DNA from: G965230065 sp965230065
GTDB lineage: Bacteria; Bacteroidota; Bacteroidia; Cytophagales; Cyclobacteriaceae
Assembly: GCA_965230065.1 (NCBI GenBank)
Contig: OZ245942.1
Coordinates: 5,084,001 to 5,148,000, forward strand
Length of the DNA stretch: 64,000 nucleotides
Reading direction: 5' to 3'
Part shown: positions 44,439 to 52,458 of the stretch, one piece after another
Layout of the letters: each line of letters opens with the position of its first letter
Numbering within the stretch: the first letter of the stretch is position 1
Translations under genes and position numbers: made by a program
The notes under the pieces: generated by a model
Seen by the model: only the letters and a program-made list of their open reading frames with translations
Database searches by the model: none
What the model was told of the DNA's origin: nothing

Positions 44439-45005
44439 TTAGGGTAGCACTTCTTCCCTTTCCACGGTGTTGCCGGGCAGGTCAGAAGCATGAATGAAAA
44501 TACTGCTGCCACTCACAGTAGCCAGGGCCTTTTGGGTAGTGTATACCCAGTCGATGCCATTTTCGTGCAGGGTGGCATTGCCTTCTTCTACCAGTCCGCC
44601 CTGTGGGTCATAAATGGCTACTTTTACCTCAGTTACCTCGTGGTCGTCTATCACCAGCATGCGTATCGGGCTACCTTTGGCACCAGTGAACGCGCTTAGG
44701 TTTACTTCCTCTATTATTGGTGCATTTAAAAAGTCGGCCAGGGCTATGTTGTAAGGGGTTTGGCCAGGCTTTGCCCTGAGCGCATAGGATTCTTTTTTGA
44801 TAGGGTCTAGCAATGCTTTTACTGCATAATTAGAGCCAGCTTTAAACCTCCGTTTTTGATACTTCTGCGCTTCGCTGTCCTTTCGGTTAGAGGTATCAGG
44901 CTTCACGGCCACAATGGTTTTTCCTCCCGCATTGCGAAATACAATGTTGTTGCCAAGCTTCCCGCTCAGTCCTTCTGTTACGATGTTTTTTTTTACATAC
45001 GCCAT
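44439..45005 (-). CDS. Uncharacterised Bacteroidota protein (DUF6266-like start)
   Basis: A 188-residue protein without signal. N-terminal NIVTEGLSGKLGNNIVFRNAGGKTIVAVKPD, a central lysine-rich helix (EAQKYQKRRFKAGSNYAVKALLDP) and a C-terminal half with beta-sandwich character (VKVAIYDPQGGLVEEGNATL, IFIHASDLPGN). The GKLGN-VFRN--GKT pattern resembles a family of unknown function seen in multiple copies in related genomes. No role is claimed. The 373-base gap upstream (45006-45378) shows no gene or clear signal. Confidence 0.6.
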   Translation of the reverse strand: MAYVKKNIVTEGLSGKLGNNIVFRNAGGKTIVAVKPDTSNRKDSEAQKYQKRRFKAGSNYAVKALLDPIKKESYALRAKPGQTPYNIALADFLNAPIIEEVNLSAFTGAKGSPIRMLVIDDHEVTEVKVAIYDPQGGLVEEGNATLHENGIDWVYTTQKALATVSGSSIFIHASDLPGNTVEREEVLP

Positions 45006-45378
45006 TGGTATAAAAATTAAGTGTTAAAAATAATTTAATTGTGAGGGCGGGTAGGTCAAATTATAAGCCAGCATGAGGAGAGAAGAAAGAGCAGGGAGGT
45101 AAGTATACTCTGTAAAATTGAGTATTATTATGAGTGTTTTTTATAGATAAAATAATTATTACTTAATACTTAGTGCGGTTTTTTGCAATGAACTACTTCA
45201 TAGCATAAAAAATAACCGACAGAAGTAGATGATTTGTGCAGATTTTGGGAGAAAGGCACGCATACAGAATTGGTAATTAATTTTGCATACAGCCCCCATA
45301 GTTGCGGGGCTTCCATTCGTTGCGGGTAGGTTGCTGAAATAATGCGTTAACCACCGTTCTCTCTCCAGGTCATTCCAA

Positions 45379-46779
45379 TCAATCTATCAACCGCACATTA
45401 TACTGCCTCGGGGTTGCCTCATATTTTTCAAAAGCTTTGGTATGAAGGGGAGAAGGAGAGTAAATATACACAAAAGGTTCCCAGGGGTTGTAAACTACTA
45501 CTTCTTCCCGTTCATCGCCGCACACATTGGCCGGAATGCAATGGTACCACCCCTGCCGGAAATTGCCGATGGGTTCGGGCAAACCGGGAAGTTTGGCAGA
45601 TAATGAGCCGTCGCCTTTCCAAAGCATGCCCCCGTTGTAAAGCAGGGCGGCTCTATCAGTCCCATGCCAGTAAACGGCATCCATACCGGTATGGTTGGGC
45701 GAGTCGTTCAGGGTGAATTTTGAGATTACCTTACCGTTGTTATGTACGAGCATTGCCTGGGGTTTGTGGCCATTGTAACGAATTACCATTTGGTTGCCGG
45801 GCAATTTTTCGTCAAAACTGGCCACCCTGAGTTCCTGTCCATGGGGCACTGTTTCTTCCCCAAGTTTGAGAATGATATTTCCGTTTTCATCCATCACATG
45901 ACCGAAGCCAGAGCAGTAAGCTCTTTTTTTCTCCGGGTTGTCCCAATAATCTATGACCACAGCATCCATGTTTTTGCCCAGCTTTTCTTCCCAAAGCGGT
46001 TTCCCTTCTGCATTCAATACGAAATAGCCACCGTTGATTTCGTCTTTGCCATCGTTGTCCATATCGCCTACAGCGGGTACGTATGCCGGACAGTTGGCAT
46101 ATTCGTCCCATTGGTTTTGGTACGTCCACAACACATGCAGCTGATTGTCAAAAGCTATGATTTTCTTCCCCAGCTTGATGATGAATTCCTGAGGCGTGGC
46201 GTTTCCACTCAGGTTTGTTATCAGGATGCGCTGGTGTACCCAATTGGGGCCTTCCCCTGCACTGGAAGTTAGCTCGTCCGGGCTTGCCTGTCGTTCAATT
46301 TCACCAGTGGCTCCGTTCAGAATTTGGACGCTGATGTTTTGTAGGTTGAACGGGTCGGTAGCCTCCGGGTTTTCAGCAAAAAAGGTAATGACTTCTGTTT
46401 CCCCATCGGCGTCAATGTCATAAATAGCTACCGGGCCGGGCCGGTTGGGTTGCAGGCCACCGCTTCCTTTTTGCCAAAGGGGCTCTCCACCTTGTGTAAA
46501 AGCCCCAATGAAGCAGGGCTGTGGCGCGCCCCCATCTACATAAGTGGCCGTGCGGTAAACCAAAAAGGCAGCCTCCCCATTATTTTGAAGGTCACCCATC
46601 CTGATGTCTCCGCCATACGTGAGGCCGTCAGACTGGGTTTGGAACTTTTCAGGAACAGGGATTTTTTTGTAAAGTTGAGGAGCGTCTATGGTAATCCCCT
46701 GTGCTGTGTTTCCCTGCCCAAACAGTTGGGCAAGTAATACAAAGTTGAAAAGTAGTATTAGTTGTAGTTTGGTTTTCAT
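45379..46779 (-). CDS. Secreted FG-GAP/beta-propeller-like protein
   Basis: A 466-residue exported protein. The start at 46779 gives a clean Sec signal (KLQLILLFNFVLLAQLFGQ). Calcium-binding-like Asp-rich strands recur: GDIRMGDLQNNGE, AIYDIDADGETEV, AVGDMDNDGKDEINGG, ANVCGDEREEV, spaced about 50-110 residues, typical of FG-GAP/VCBS propellers. DGLTYGGDIRMGDL is reminiscent of the rhamnogalacturonan-lyase (PL11-like) propeller, but catalytic residues cannot be confirmed. It lies downstream of the S1 sulfatase on the same strand, across a repeat element; a carbohydrate role is possible. Confidence 0.7.
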   Translation of the reverse strand: MKTKLQLILLFNFVLLAQLFGQGNTAQGITIDAPQLYKKIPVPEKFQTQSDGLTYGGDIRMGDLQNNGEAAFLVYRTATYVDGGAPQPCFIGAFTQGGEPLWQKGSGGLQPNRPGPVAIYDIDADGETEVITFFAENPEATDPFNLQNISVQILNGATGEIERQASPDELTSSAGEGPNWVHQRILITNLSGNATPQEFIIKLGKKIIAFDNQLHVLWTYQNQWDEYANCPAYVPAVGDMDNDGKDEINGGYFVLNAEGKPLWEEKLGKNMDAVVIDYWDNPEKKRAYCSGFGHVMDENGNIILKLGEETVPHGQELRVASFDEKLPGNQMVIRYNGHKPQAMLVHNNGKVISKFTLNDSPNHTGMDAVYWHGTDRAALLYNGGMLWKGDGSLSAKLPGLPEPIGNFRQGWYHCIPANVCGDEREEVVVYNPWEPFVYIYSPSPLHTKAFEKYEATPRQYNVRLID

Positions 46780-46817
46780 AAGTGAATTCCTGGGAAGCAT
46801 ATTTATTAATGCAAAAT

Positions 46818-46977
46818 TGTAGAGCGACTCTCTAGGTACGAAGGTTGAAAGTTAATATTGCCTATCGGTCTGGGCGACCCCGTCAGACCGCTCTTGTGAC
46901 CTTCAGAAAGCGGTCTGACCGATTTACGAGAGCTTCTTATTAATTTTCAATTCCTGGAACTACAGAGTCGCTTTACA
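46818..46977. repeat. Nested palindromic element (~160 bp), family C with family A core
   Basis: Terminal arms TGTAGAGCGACTCT and AGAGTCGCTTTACA match at 13 of 14 positions in inverse. Inside, TAGGTACGAAGGTTGAAAGTTAATATT and TTATTAATTTTCAATTC parallel the element at 44111. The core is a perfect 11-bp dyad GTCAGACCGCT/AGCGGTCTGAC and includes the 30 bases identical to 5351-5380. It separates the propeller gene from the sulfatase gene. Confidence 0.78.
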
Positions 46978-46984
46978 TGTAACA

Positions 46985-48802
46985 TTATGGATTTTCCAGT
47001 TTTTCTATGAGCCTTCTGGCTGCACGCACGTCATAATTTCGGTTTTTAGGGTCATCGGGAACTACGGCTTTTATGGCTGGTATGGCTGGAGTTGCATCGT
47101 CTTCCATGGTTTCCAGTACGTTCAATGCCTGTACCCTTGCCATGAGGTTGCCTTTTTGCAATGCCCGGGATAAGGTTTGGATGGCTATTTCCTTGTCACC
47201 CAGATGGTAAAGGGCTTCGGCGGCTGCTATTTGTACGGCGGGTTCTTCATCATTGGTTGCTTTCAATAATAAATCTTCAGCTTGTTTGGCCTGGTCTGGG
47301 TTGATGGTGCAGGCGGTAGCAGCCCAGTACCTTTGGGCAGGGTGTTCGGCTTGCAGGTTTTTGGTTATCTTGTCGCCTTCGGTTACTTCCTTTACAGTTT
47401 TGATGATTTCCTGCAAAGGGTATTTTTCACTTCTTGCATATTCGTACAATGTGGTAGACTTTGCAATATCTTCTATCATAGCTTCCGGCAGAAAACCAAC
47501 ATCTTTGATAGAAAGCATCCACTTATCATTGGCTTTCCGCATCTTTTTGAGGACTTTACTGTATTCCGGGTCATTGGCCAAGTTTTGGATATTGTCCGGG
47601 TCGGCTGTTACATCGTACAATTCTTCTACCGGCTTGGTTTCCCAGAATTTAGATTGCACTTCGTCAAGTTCCCCGGCATTGTAGGCTGCTTCCCAGGAGC
47701 GCATGGAGGGGGCGCGCCATAAATATTCAATGTATTGGGCGTAAATTTTATGGGGCAGGTAATTGCGAATGTACCGAAATTGCTTGTCCCGTACCGAACG
47801 GCTCATATCAATGCGCTCGTCCATGCGGCCCCGGAAGCTGTAGGCATAATCCCTGGGCGTTACTTCCTGTTCTCCGAGGAAAGCCTGCCCCTGCATATAT
47901 TCTGGTACGGGTAGGCCCGCCAGGCTCAACACGGTAGGGGCAAAGTCTACAAAAGTAACCAGGCGGTCGGTACGGCTGCCGGGAGTACCCGGGGCCAAAT
48001 GTTTGTATTTTTCAGGAAAGCGGATGATGAGGGGAATGTGCAGGCCCGATTCGTACATAAAGCGTTTGCTCCTGCCCAACACCCCGCCATGGTCGCTGTA
48101 ATAGAAAACGATGGTATTCTCGGCCAGCCCGGCATCTTCCAGTTCTTGCAAAATTTCGCCTACTTCTTCGTCCATCATTGCTACTTTGTCATAATACTGT
48201 GCCCAGTCATGTTCCATTTCAGGCGTGCGTGGATGGTAAGGGGGGATGGGCACTTTCTTCGGGTCATGTTGCAAAGCATCAACCGGTTTGTGCACAGAGC
48301 TTTCATGGGAAGTGTGGATATTGAAGACGGCAAAAAAGGGCTGCCCTTTTTTCCGGTTTTTGTACGTGGCCTTGTTGCTTGATTCATTCCAGGCTTCGGG
48401 CTGGTCTACCGTGTTGTAATCCTTTTTGGAATTGTTGGAGGTATAATACCCGGCATCACGCAGATACCTGGGAAAGAAGTGAATCATTTCAGGAATAGGA
48501 TAAGTACTGCGCATGTGCTGGGTGCCCATAGCAGTGGGATAAACCCCAGTAATGAGTGTAGAGCGGGAAGGGGCGCAGACCGGGGCGGTGGCAAAAGCGT
48601 TTTCGTACAAAACGCCTTTCGTGGCGAATTCATCTATGTTGGGTGTGGTGGCGAATTCATCCCCATATGCACCGATAAACGGGCTGTTGTCTTCGCTCAC
48701 AATCCAGAGTATGTTGGGTTGTTCTGCGGATTGTTGGGCATGGGTTTGGGTAAGGAAGTTGGTTGTGAATAGAATTGTTAATAGGATTTGTAAGATGTTC
48801 AT
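46985..48802 (-). CDS. S1-family sulfatase (heparan N-sulfatase-like) with C-terminal HEAT-like repeats
   Basis: A 605-residue exported enzyme: Sec signal 1-22, ILWIVSEDNSPFIGAYGD with metal-binding acids, and the formylglycine motif CAPSR at residues 76-80 in VCAPSRSTLITG. HTSHESS and YYSDHGGVLGRSKR are active-site segments typical of the SGSH-like subfamily. After about residue 490 there are HEAT-like helical repeats (RYWAATACTI, EEPAVQIAAAEALYHLGD, NLMARVQALNVLETM), an extra module seen in some marine sulfatases. A sulfated glycan is the expected substrate. Confidence 0.9.
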   Translation of the reverse strand: MNILQILLTILFTTNFLTQTHAQQSAEQPNILWIVSEDNSPFIGAYGDEFATTPNIDEFATKGVLYENAFATAPVCAPSRSTLITGVYPTAMGTQHMRSTYPIPEMIHFFPRYLRDAGYYTSNNSKKDYNTVDQPEAWNESSNKATYKNRKKGQPFFAVFNIHTSHESSVHKPVDALQHDPKKVPIPPYHPRTPEMEHDWAQYYDKVAMMDEEVGEILQELEDAGLAENTIVFYYSDHGGVLGRSKRFMYESGLHIPLIIRFPEKYKHLAPGTPGSRTDRLVTFVDFAPTVLSLAGLPVPEYMQGQAFLGEQEVTPRDYAYSFRGRMDERIDMSRSVRDKQFRYIRNYLPHKIYAQYIEYLWRAPSMRSWEAAYNAGELDEVQSKFWETKPVEELYDVTADPDNIQNLANDPEYSKVLKKMRKANDKWMLSIKDVGFLPEAMIEDIAKSTTLYEYARSEKYPLQEIIKTVKEVTEGDKITKNLQAEHPAQRYWAATACTINPDQAKQAEDLLLKATNDEEPAVQIAAAEALYHLGDKEIAIQTLSRALQKGNLMARVQALNVLETMEDDATPAIPAIKAVVPDDPKNRNYDVRAARRLIEKLENP

Positions 48803-48910
48803 GTTTGTGTGGTTAAGACTGTACTCTCAATTGAAAATTTGTTTAGTAAATATAAATTGTTTTTCTGCTTCTAAAATGAAATATTATTTTAGCTGTCAGT
48901 TTTCGCCCCT

Positions 48911-49008
48911 GTTCTTTTTGGCATGGGATGCCCCGCATTGCCCCAAAAAGAACGGCAGCGGCCGACCGTCAAAAAACTCTAGGAAATTCAATGCGGGGCA
49001 TCCCATGC
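48911..49008. repeat. Complex nested inverted repeats
   Basis: A perfect 20-bp inverted repeat has arms at 48921-48940 (GCATGGGATGCCCC...) and 48989-49008. Overlapping it, a perfect 11-bp pair GTTCTTTTTGG/CCAAAAAGAAC at 48911-48921 and 48943-48953 competes for the same left arm. Two mutually exclusive foldings are thus possible. It sits in the 307-base gap between the divergently spaced sulfatase and WD40 genes; no gene is supported there. Confidence 0.8.
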
Positions 49009-49109
49009 TTCCACGCACAAAAGCCAGCGCACGCCCGCTGAATTTCCCAGCCAACGCACTGAAAATCAGAGATAATCAATAATTTCAACATGATGTTAAG
49101 TATAAATTT

Positions 49110-50189
49110 CTATTTCAAGTCCCGGTTATTCAATTGCTCGTCGGCTAAATTATGATAGTTGGGATTGTTTTGGTAATCAGACAGCATCATATATAGTGAC
49201 AGGATGCCGCTGTCTTCGTGTGAGGTGAGCAGCAGCCGTCCGTCTGTTGAAAAATCTATGTATTCGGTGCGGGGAGTGGGCAGTTCAAAAGCCAGTGAGA
49301 AGTCTGAGAGGCGGTAGAAACTGACTTTTAATTGGTGCCCGCCGGTGGCCAGGTATTGGTTGTCTGCCGTGAAGGCCACAGCTTCCACGCGCAGGGGTTG
49401 TTTGTAGGTTTTGAGCAATTCGCCACTTTCAAAGTTATATACACGGGCGGTGCTGTCAAAAGAGCCGGTAGCCAGCCACTTTTCGTCCTGTGAAATTCGG
49501 ACTGATTTTACGGATGCCTCACTGCCTTTATAATCCCGGATTACCTTTTGCGCTTTCACATCAATCAGCTTGGCAAAGCCGTCGTACCGGGTTTTACCCG
49601 TTCCCGGGTCGGGTGTTTGTATGTTGCCTGCTACGGCCAGGCGGGTGTCGTCTTTGGTAAATTGCAGGGAGTTGATGGTAGAGCCTACGTTGATTTTGTT
49701 GATAAGTGAATAATCGGAACCATCCCATAGGTAGGCATCCCCGGCTTCAGAACCTGAGGCGAGGATGGTGCCATCGTTGGACCAGGTAATGCCATCCAAT
49801 CCGCTTTCGTGTTCCCAGCTGTGCAGTTGTTTGCCTGTTGCGGTATCCCAAATGCGCACATAGAAGTCTTCGCCTCCGGTGGCGATGCGCTTGCCATCAG
49901 GGGAGAAAACCACGCATTCTACTTCTGATTCATGTTCGTTTTCCCAAAGCAGCGTACCATCGGCTACACGCCAGAGCATGACTTTGTAGCCAAATTTGGA
50001 ACCGGAAACCGCAAGGGTACCATCTGGCGAAAGCTCGGCAGCTTCTACTGCCCGTAACTGTGGCGAGAAATCAGCCACCCGGTTCCATACGGGAAAAACA
50101 TTGGGGGTTTCAGTATTATAGATTAAGGCCTGGCTGAACAGGGATTGGAATGCGAGTGTGAGTAATGTAAATAAAGGTATAAATTTCAT
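49110..50189 (-). CDS. Exported WD40-repeat beta-propeller protein
   Basis: A 359-residue protein starting at 50189 with a Sec signal (KFIPLFTLLTLAFQSLFSQA). WD40-type units recur: ELSPDGTLAVSGS, VVFSPDGKRIATGGEDFYVRIWD, ITWSNDGTILASGSEAGDAYLWD, RISQDEKWLATGSFDSTARVYN, VAFTADNQYLATGG, spaced about 40 residues: a seven-bladed propeller. It is a periplasmic binding or scaffold protein. A 29-residue in-frame upstream extension lacks signal character. Just upstream lie the intron sequences. Confidence 0.85.
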   Translation of the reverse strand: MKFIPLFTLLTLAFQSLFSQALIYNTETPNVFPVWNRVADFSPQLRAVEAAELSPDGTLAVSGSKFGYKVMLWRVADGTLLWENEHESEVECVVFSPDGKRIATGGEDFYVRIWDTATGKQLHSWEHESGLDGITWSNDGTILASGSEAGDAYLWDGSDYSLINKINVGSTINSLQFTKDDTRLAVAGNIQTPDPGTGKTRYDGFAKLIDVKAQKVIRDYKGSEASVKSVRISQDEKWLATGSFDSTARVYNFESGELLKTYKQPLRVEAVAFTADNQYLATGGHQLKVSFYRLSDFSLAFELPTPRTEYIDFSTDGRLLLTSHEDSGILSLYMMLSDYQNNPNYHNLADEQLNNRDLK

Positions 50190-50358
50190 AAACAGGTTAT
50201 TTTCAAACAATGGATACTCATTCAAAAATAGGGTAAATGCCTGAAATGAACTTACTTTCTTTTTACTATTATGCATTTTTTGGGCAGTACTTCAAATGAA
50301 GCCACACTTGGGTTGAAACAGTGCTTGGTACATACAAAAAAAGTGTTGGACAGTGAAT

Positions 50359-50398
50359 CAGGCAGGTCGGAAGGCCGATGCCACCAGCATCCTGCCTG
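50359..50398. repeat. Palindrome upstream of the group II introns
   Basis: CAGGCAGG and CCTGCCTG form perfect 8-bp arms, with a smaller inner dyad TCGG/CCGA. It resembles the AGGCA/TGCCT modules at 32660 and 54355. It may be a REP-like repeat or part of the older intron; 50190-50468 contains no supported gene. Confidence 0.45.
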
Positions 50399-50468
50399 TT
50401 TAGGGCATTGTATAGGCAAGGTCCCCGGGGCGCGTAAGTACTACTCTAAAGTATCCTTGAAATTTAAC

Positions 50469-50566
50469 GAACCGCTGCGTACGAGGCCCGTACGCGCGGT
50501 AGTGTGACTGGGCTGGCATTCTAGAGGCGTACTGGCGGTCATTTGGCCGTCAGCCGCCTACTCGAT
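50469..50566 (+). ncRNA. Remnant 3' end (domains V and VI) of a second, different group II intron
   Basis: Bases 50469-50502 form a 34-base domain V-like hairpin: AACCGC, GCGTACG paired with CGTACGC, ending GCGG, with the two-base bulge position kept. About 24 bases on, AGGCG and CGCCT enclose CTGGCGG and CCGTCAG, a domain VI-like stem, followed by TACTCGAT, a typical intron 3' end with a bulged-A candidate. No open reverse-transcriptase frame precedes it, so only the tail survives. Its sequence differs from that of the intact intron next to it. Confidence 0.6.
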
Positions 50567-51072
50567 GTGTGCTGTGAAAGTCATACTAAAGATGGAGGGA
50601 GGTCCTCCGATGAGGGTTTTTAGGAATACTCATCAAACCACTTCTATGATGCATCTTTGGCAACGAGGATGTGTGAAGCGATAGGAGAAAAGGCCATGTA
50701 AATGGTCAGGTAAGGGTAGAAGAGATGAGCGAAAGCGAACCTACCGATGAAGTGACGAAACGACCAGTTGTTGTCAAAACCTGATTTATATCGAGGAGTC
50801 AGGGATAAGCATAGAGGCAACCTAATTACTGTCTATGCGGCAACCGTCATAAAGGGGGCATGACTTCTATTTCAGGCTTTAGTAAGGAACCACAGGAAGC
50901 CTATATGCTATGAGAAAAGGAAAACGCAAGCAGGTCATGCCTGTAAGCTGATTACTGATGAGCATGCAGGTGGCGGATGAGGCCGTAGTAGAGAAGAAAC
51001 CATTGTAATGAGGGTGGATCGAAGGGCTTCAATTATGTAGTTTTAATTTAAGAACAACTTGGATGATTAAGG

Positions 51073-52326
51073 ATGATTTTTAAAGGACAAACAAAGTCGG
51101 TGCCCATAACCAAAGAGATGGTATGGGAATCCTACAAGAAGGTGAAAAGTAATGGAGGGAGTGCGGGAGTAGACCAACAGAGCCTGTCGGATTTCGATAG
51201 GGTACACTCCAGGGAGTTGTACAAGCTGTGGAACAGACTGGCCTCAGGAAGTTACTTTGCACCGATGGTCAAACGGGTGTGCATACCAAAGGCGGGAGGA
51301 AAGACCCGTGCTCTGGGCATCCCGACGGTAAGTGACAGGATAGCACAGCAAGTGATCAAGACGTACCTGGAGGGAAGGCTTGAAGCTGTATTTGTAGAGA
51401 ATTCGTATGGCTACCGTCCCAACAAGAATGCCCACACGGCTATACAAAAGGTGCAGGAGAATGTACGGAAATATAGCTGGGTAATTGATTTGGATATCCA
51501 GGAATTCTTTGAAAGTGTAGACCATGCGCTCTTAATGAAAGCATTGGAAAGACATGTTTCAGAGAAGTGGGTGATGCTGTACATCAAAAGATGGCTGGAA
51601 GCCCCAGTTCAACTTGAAGATGGGACGGTGAAATTATCCACGGGCAAAGGCACCCCCCAAGGGGGCGTGATCAGCCCATTACTGGCCAATCTTTATCTTC
51701 ATTATTGTGTGGATAAATGGTTAGATAAATACCATCCAAGCGGCATTATGGTACGGTACGCAGACGACGTGATCATACATTGCAGGAGTGAACCGGAAGC
51801 ATCCAGGATACTTGCAGCCCTAAAAGAGCGTCTGGGAGCGTGCGGATTAAAAGCGCATCCGGAGAAGACGAAAATAGTGTACTGCAAGAAAGACGGCCGA
51901 AATCTGAAAGGGTATCCTGTGCAGTTCGACTTCCTTGGCTTCAGCTTCCAACCAATCAGGTACCACCTAAGGCGAGGAGGCAGTTTTCTTCAATTTGATT
52001 GTAAAATGAGTCGGAAATCGAAAGTGCGGATAACTCAGGAACTCCGTAAACTGAATTTTCATAACAAAACCCAACGAGGGATACAGGATCTGGCAGAAAT
52101 GCTTAATCCGAGGATTCGAGGTTGGGTGCAGTACTATGGAAAGATCAGCAGAAGGAGCTTGCAGCCAGTGTTCTACTACCTGCACCATCGGTTAATAAGG
52201 TGGATACTGAACAAGTACAAGAGCTTCAAGGGAAGCAAACTCAAAGCCATAAAATGGCTGCGACACGTCACGAACTCATATCCAAACTTATTTTATCACT
52301 GGTCATTGGGATACAAATTGGTTTGA
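51073..52326 (+). CDS. ltrA: Group II intron reverse transcriptase/maturase (no endonuclease domain)
   Basis: A 417-residue intron-encoded protein. RT blocks are in order: SNGGSAGVDQQS, IPKAGGKTRALGIPTVSDRI, NSYGYRPNKNAH, IDLDIQEFFESVDH, GTPQGGVISPLLANLYLH, and the catalytic YADD at residues 229-232. The maturase domain X follows (LNPRIRGWVQYYGK, WSLGYKL at the end). No HNH endonuclease domain is present, so mobility probably relies on targeting at replication forks or hairpins. The frame is intact, so the intron may be active. Confidence 0.93.
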   Translation: MIFKGQTKSVPITKEMVWESYKKVKSNGGSAGVDQQSLSDFDRVHSRELYKLWNRLASGSYFAPMVKRVCIPKAGGKTRALGIPTVSDRIAQQVIKTYLEGRLEAVFVENSYGYRPNKNAHTAIQKVQENVRKYSWVIDLDIQEFFESVDHALLMKALERHVSEKWVMLYIKRWLEAPVQLEDGTVKLSTGKGTPQGGVISPLLANLYLHYCVDKWLDKYHPSGIMVRYADDVIIHCRSEPEASRILAALKERLGACGLKAHPEKTKIVYCKKDGRNLKGYPVQFDFLGFSFQPIRYHLRRGGSFLQFDCKMSRKSKVRITQELRKLNFHNKTQRGIQDLAEMLNPRIRGWVQYYGKISRRSLQPVFYYLHHRLIRWILNKYKSFKGSKLKAIKWLRHVTNSYPNLFYHWSLGYKLV

Positions 52327-52356
52327 ATATTCTCAGCCAGTCTGACTGCATAATAA

Positions 52357-52390
52357 GAGCCGTATGAATTGAGAGGTTCACGTACGGTTC
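52357..52390 (+). ncRNA. Group II intron domain V
   Basis: A 34-base hairpin GAGCCGTATGAA..., closing with ACGTACGGTTC, matching the consensus catalytic domain V with the AGC triad at positions 2-4. It is followed by TGTGAGAAG and the domain VI stem. Presence of the triad and intact pairing indicate a splicing-competent ribozyme. Confidence 0.85.
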
Positions 52391-52458
52391 TGTGAGAAGT
52401 TAGGGGTGGAATTCCCCTGGCTTACTCGACTAGATGTTTTTTATTTTATTATAATTAC

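Larger units (their letters stand above)
50567..52430 (+). mobile_element. Group II intron with its own reverse transcriptase/maturase
   Basis: The 5' end GTGTGCTGTGAAAG fits the GUGYG start. About 500 bases of structured RNA (GAAA tetraloop-rich, many short dyads) lead to the RT gene. Domain V (52357-52390) and a GGGG/CCCC domain VI stem follow, with the 3' end TTACTCGAC at 52430. It lies in an intergenic region and breaks no gene. Its 5' boundary is exactly at the 3' end of the older intron remnant. Boundaries are inferred from motifs and may be off by a few bases. Confidence 0.85.

Noticed and set aside
48921..49008. 20-bp perfect inverted repeat considered as insertion-sequence ends
   Set aside because: Only 48 bases lie between the arms, no transposase and no flanking duplication; better described as a palindromic element.
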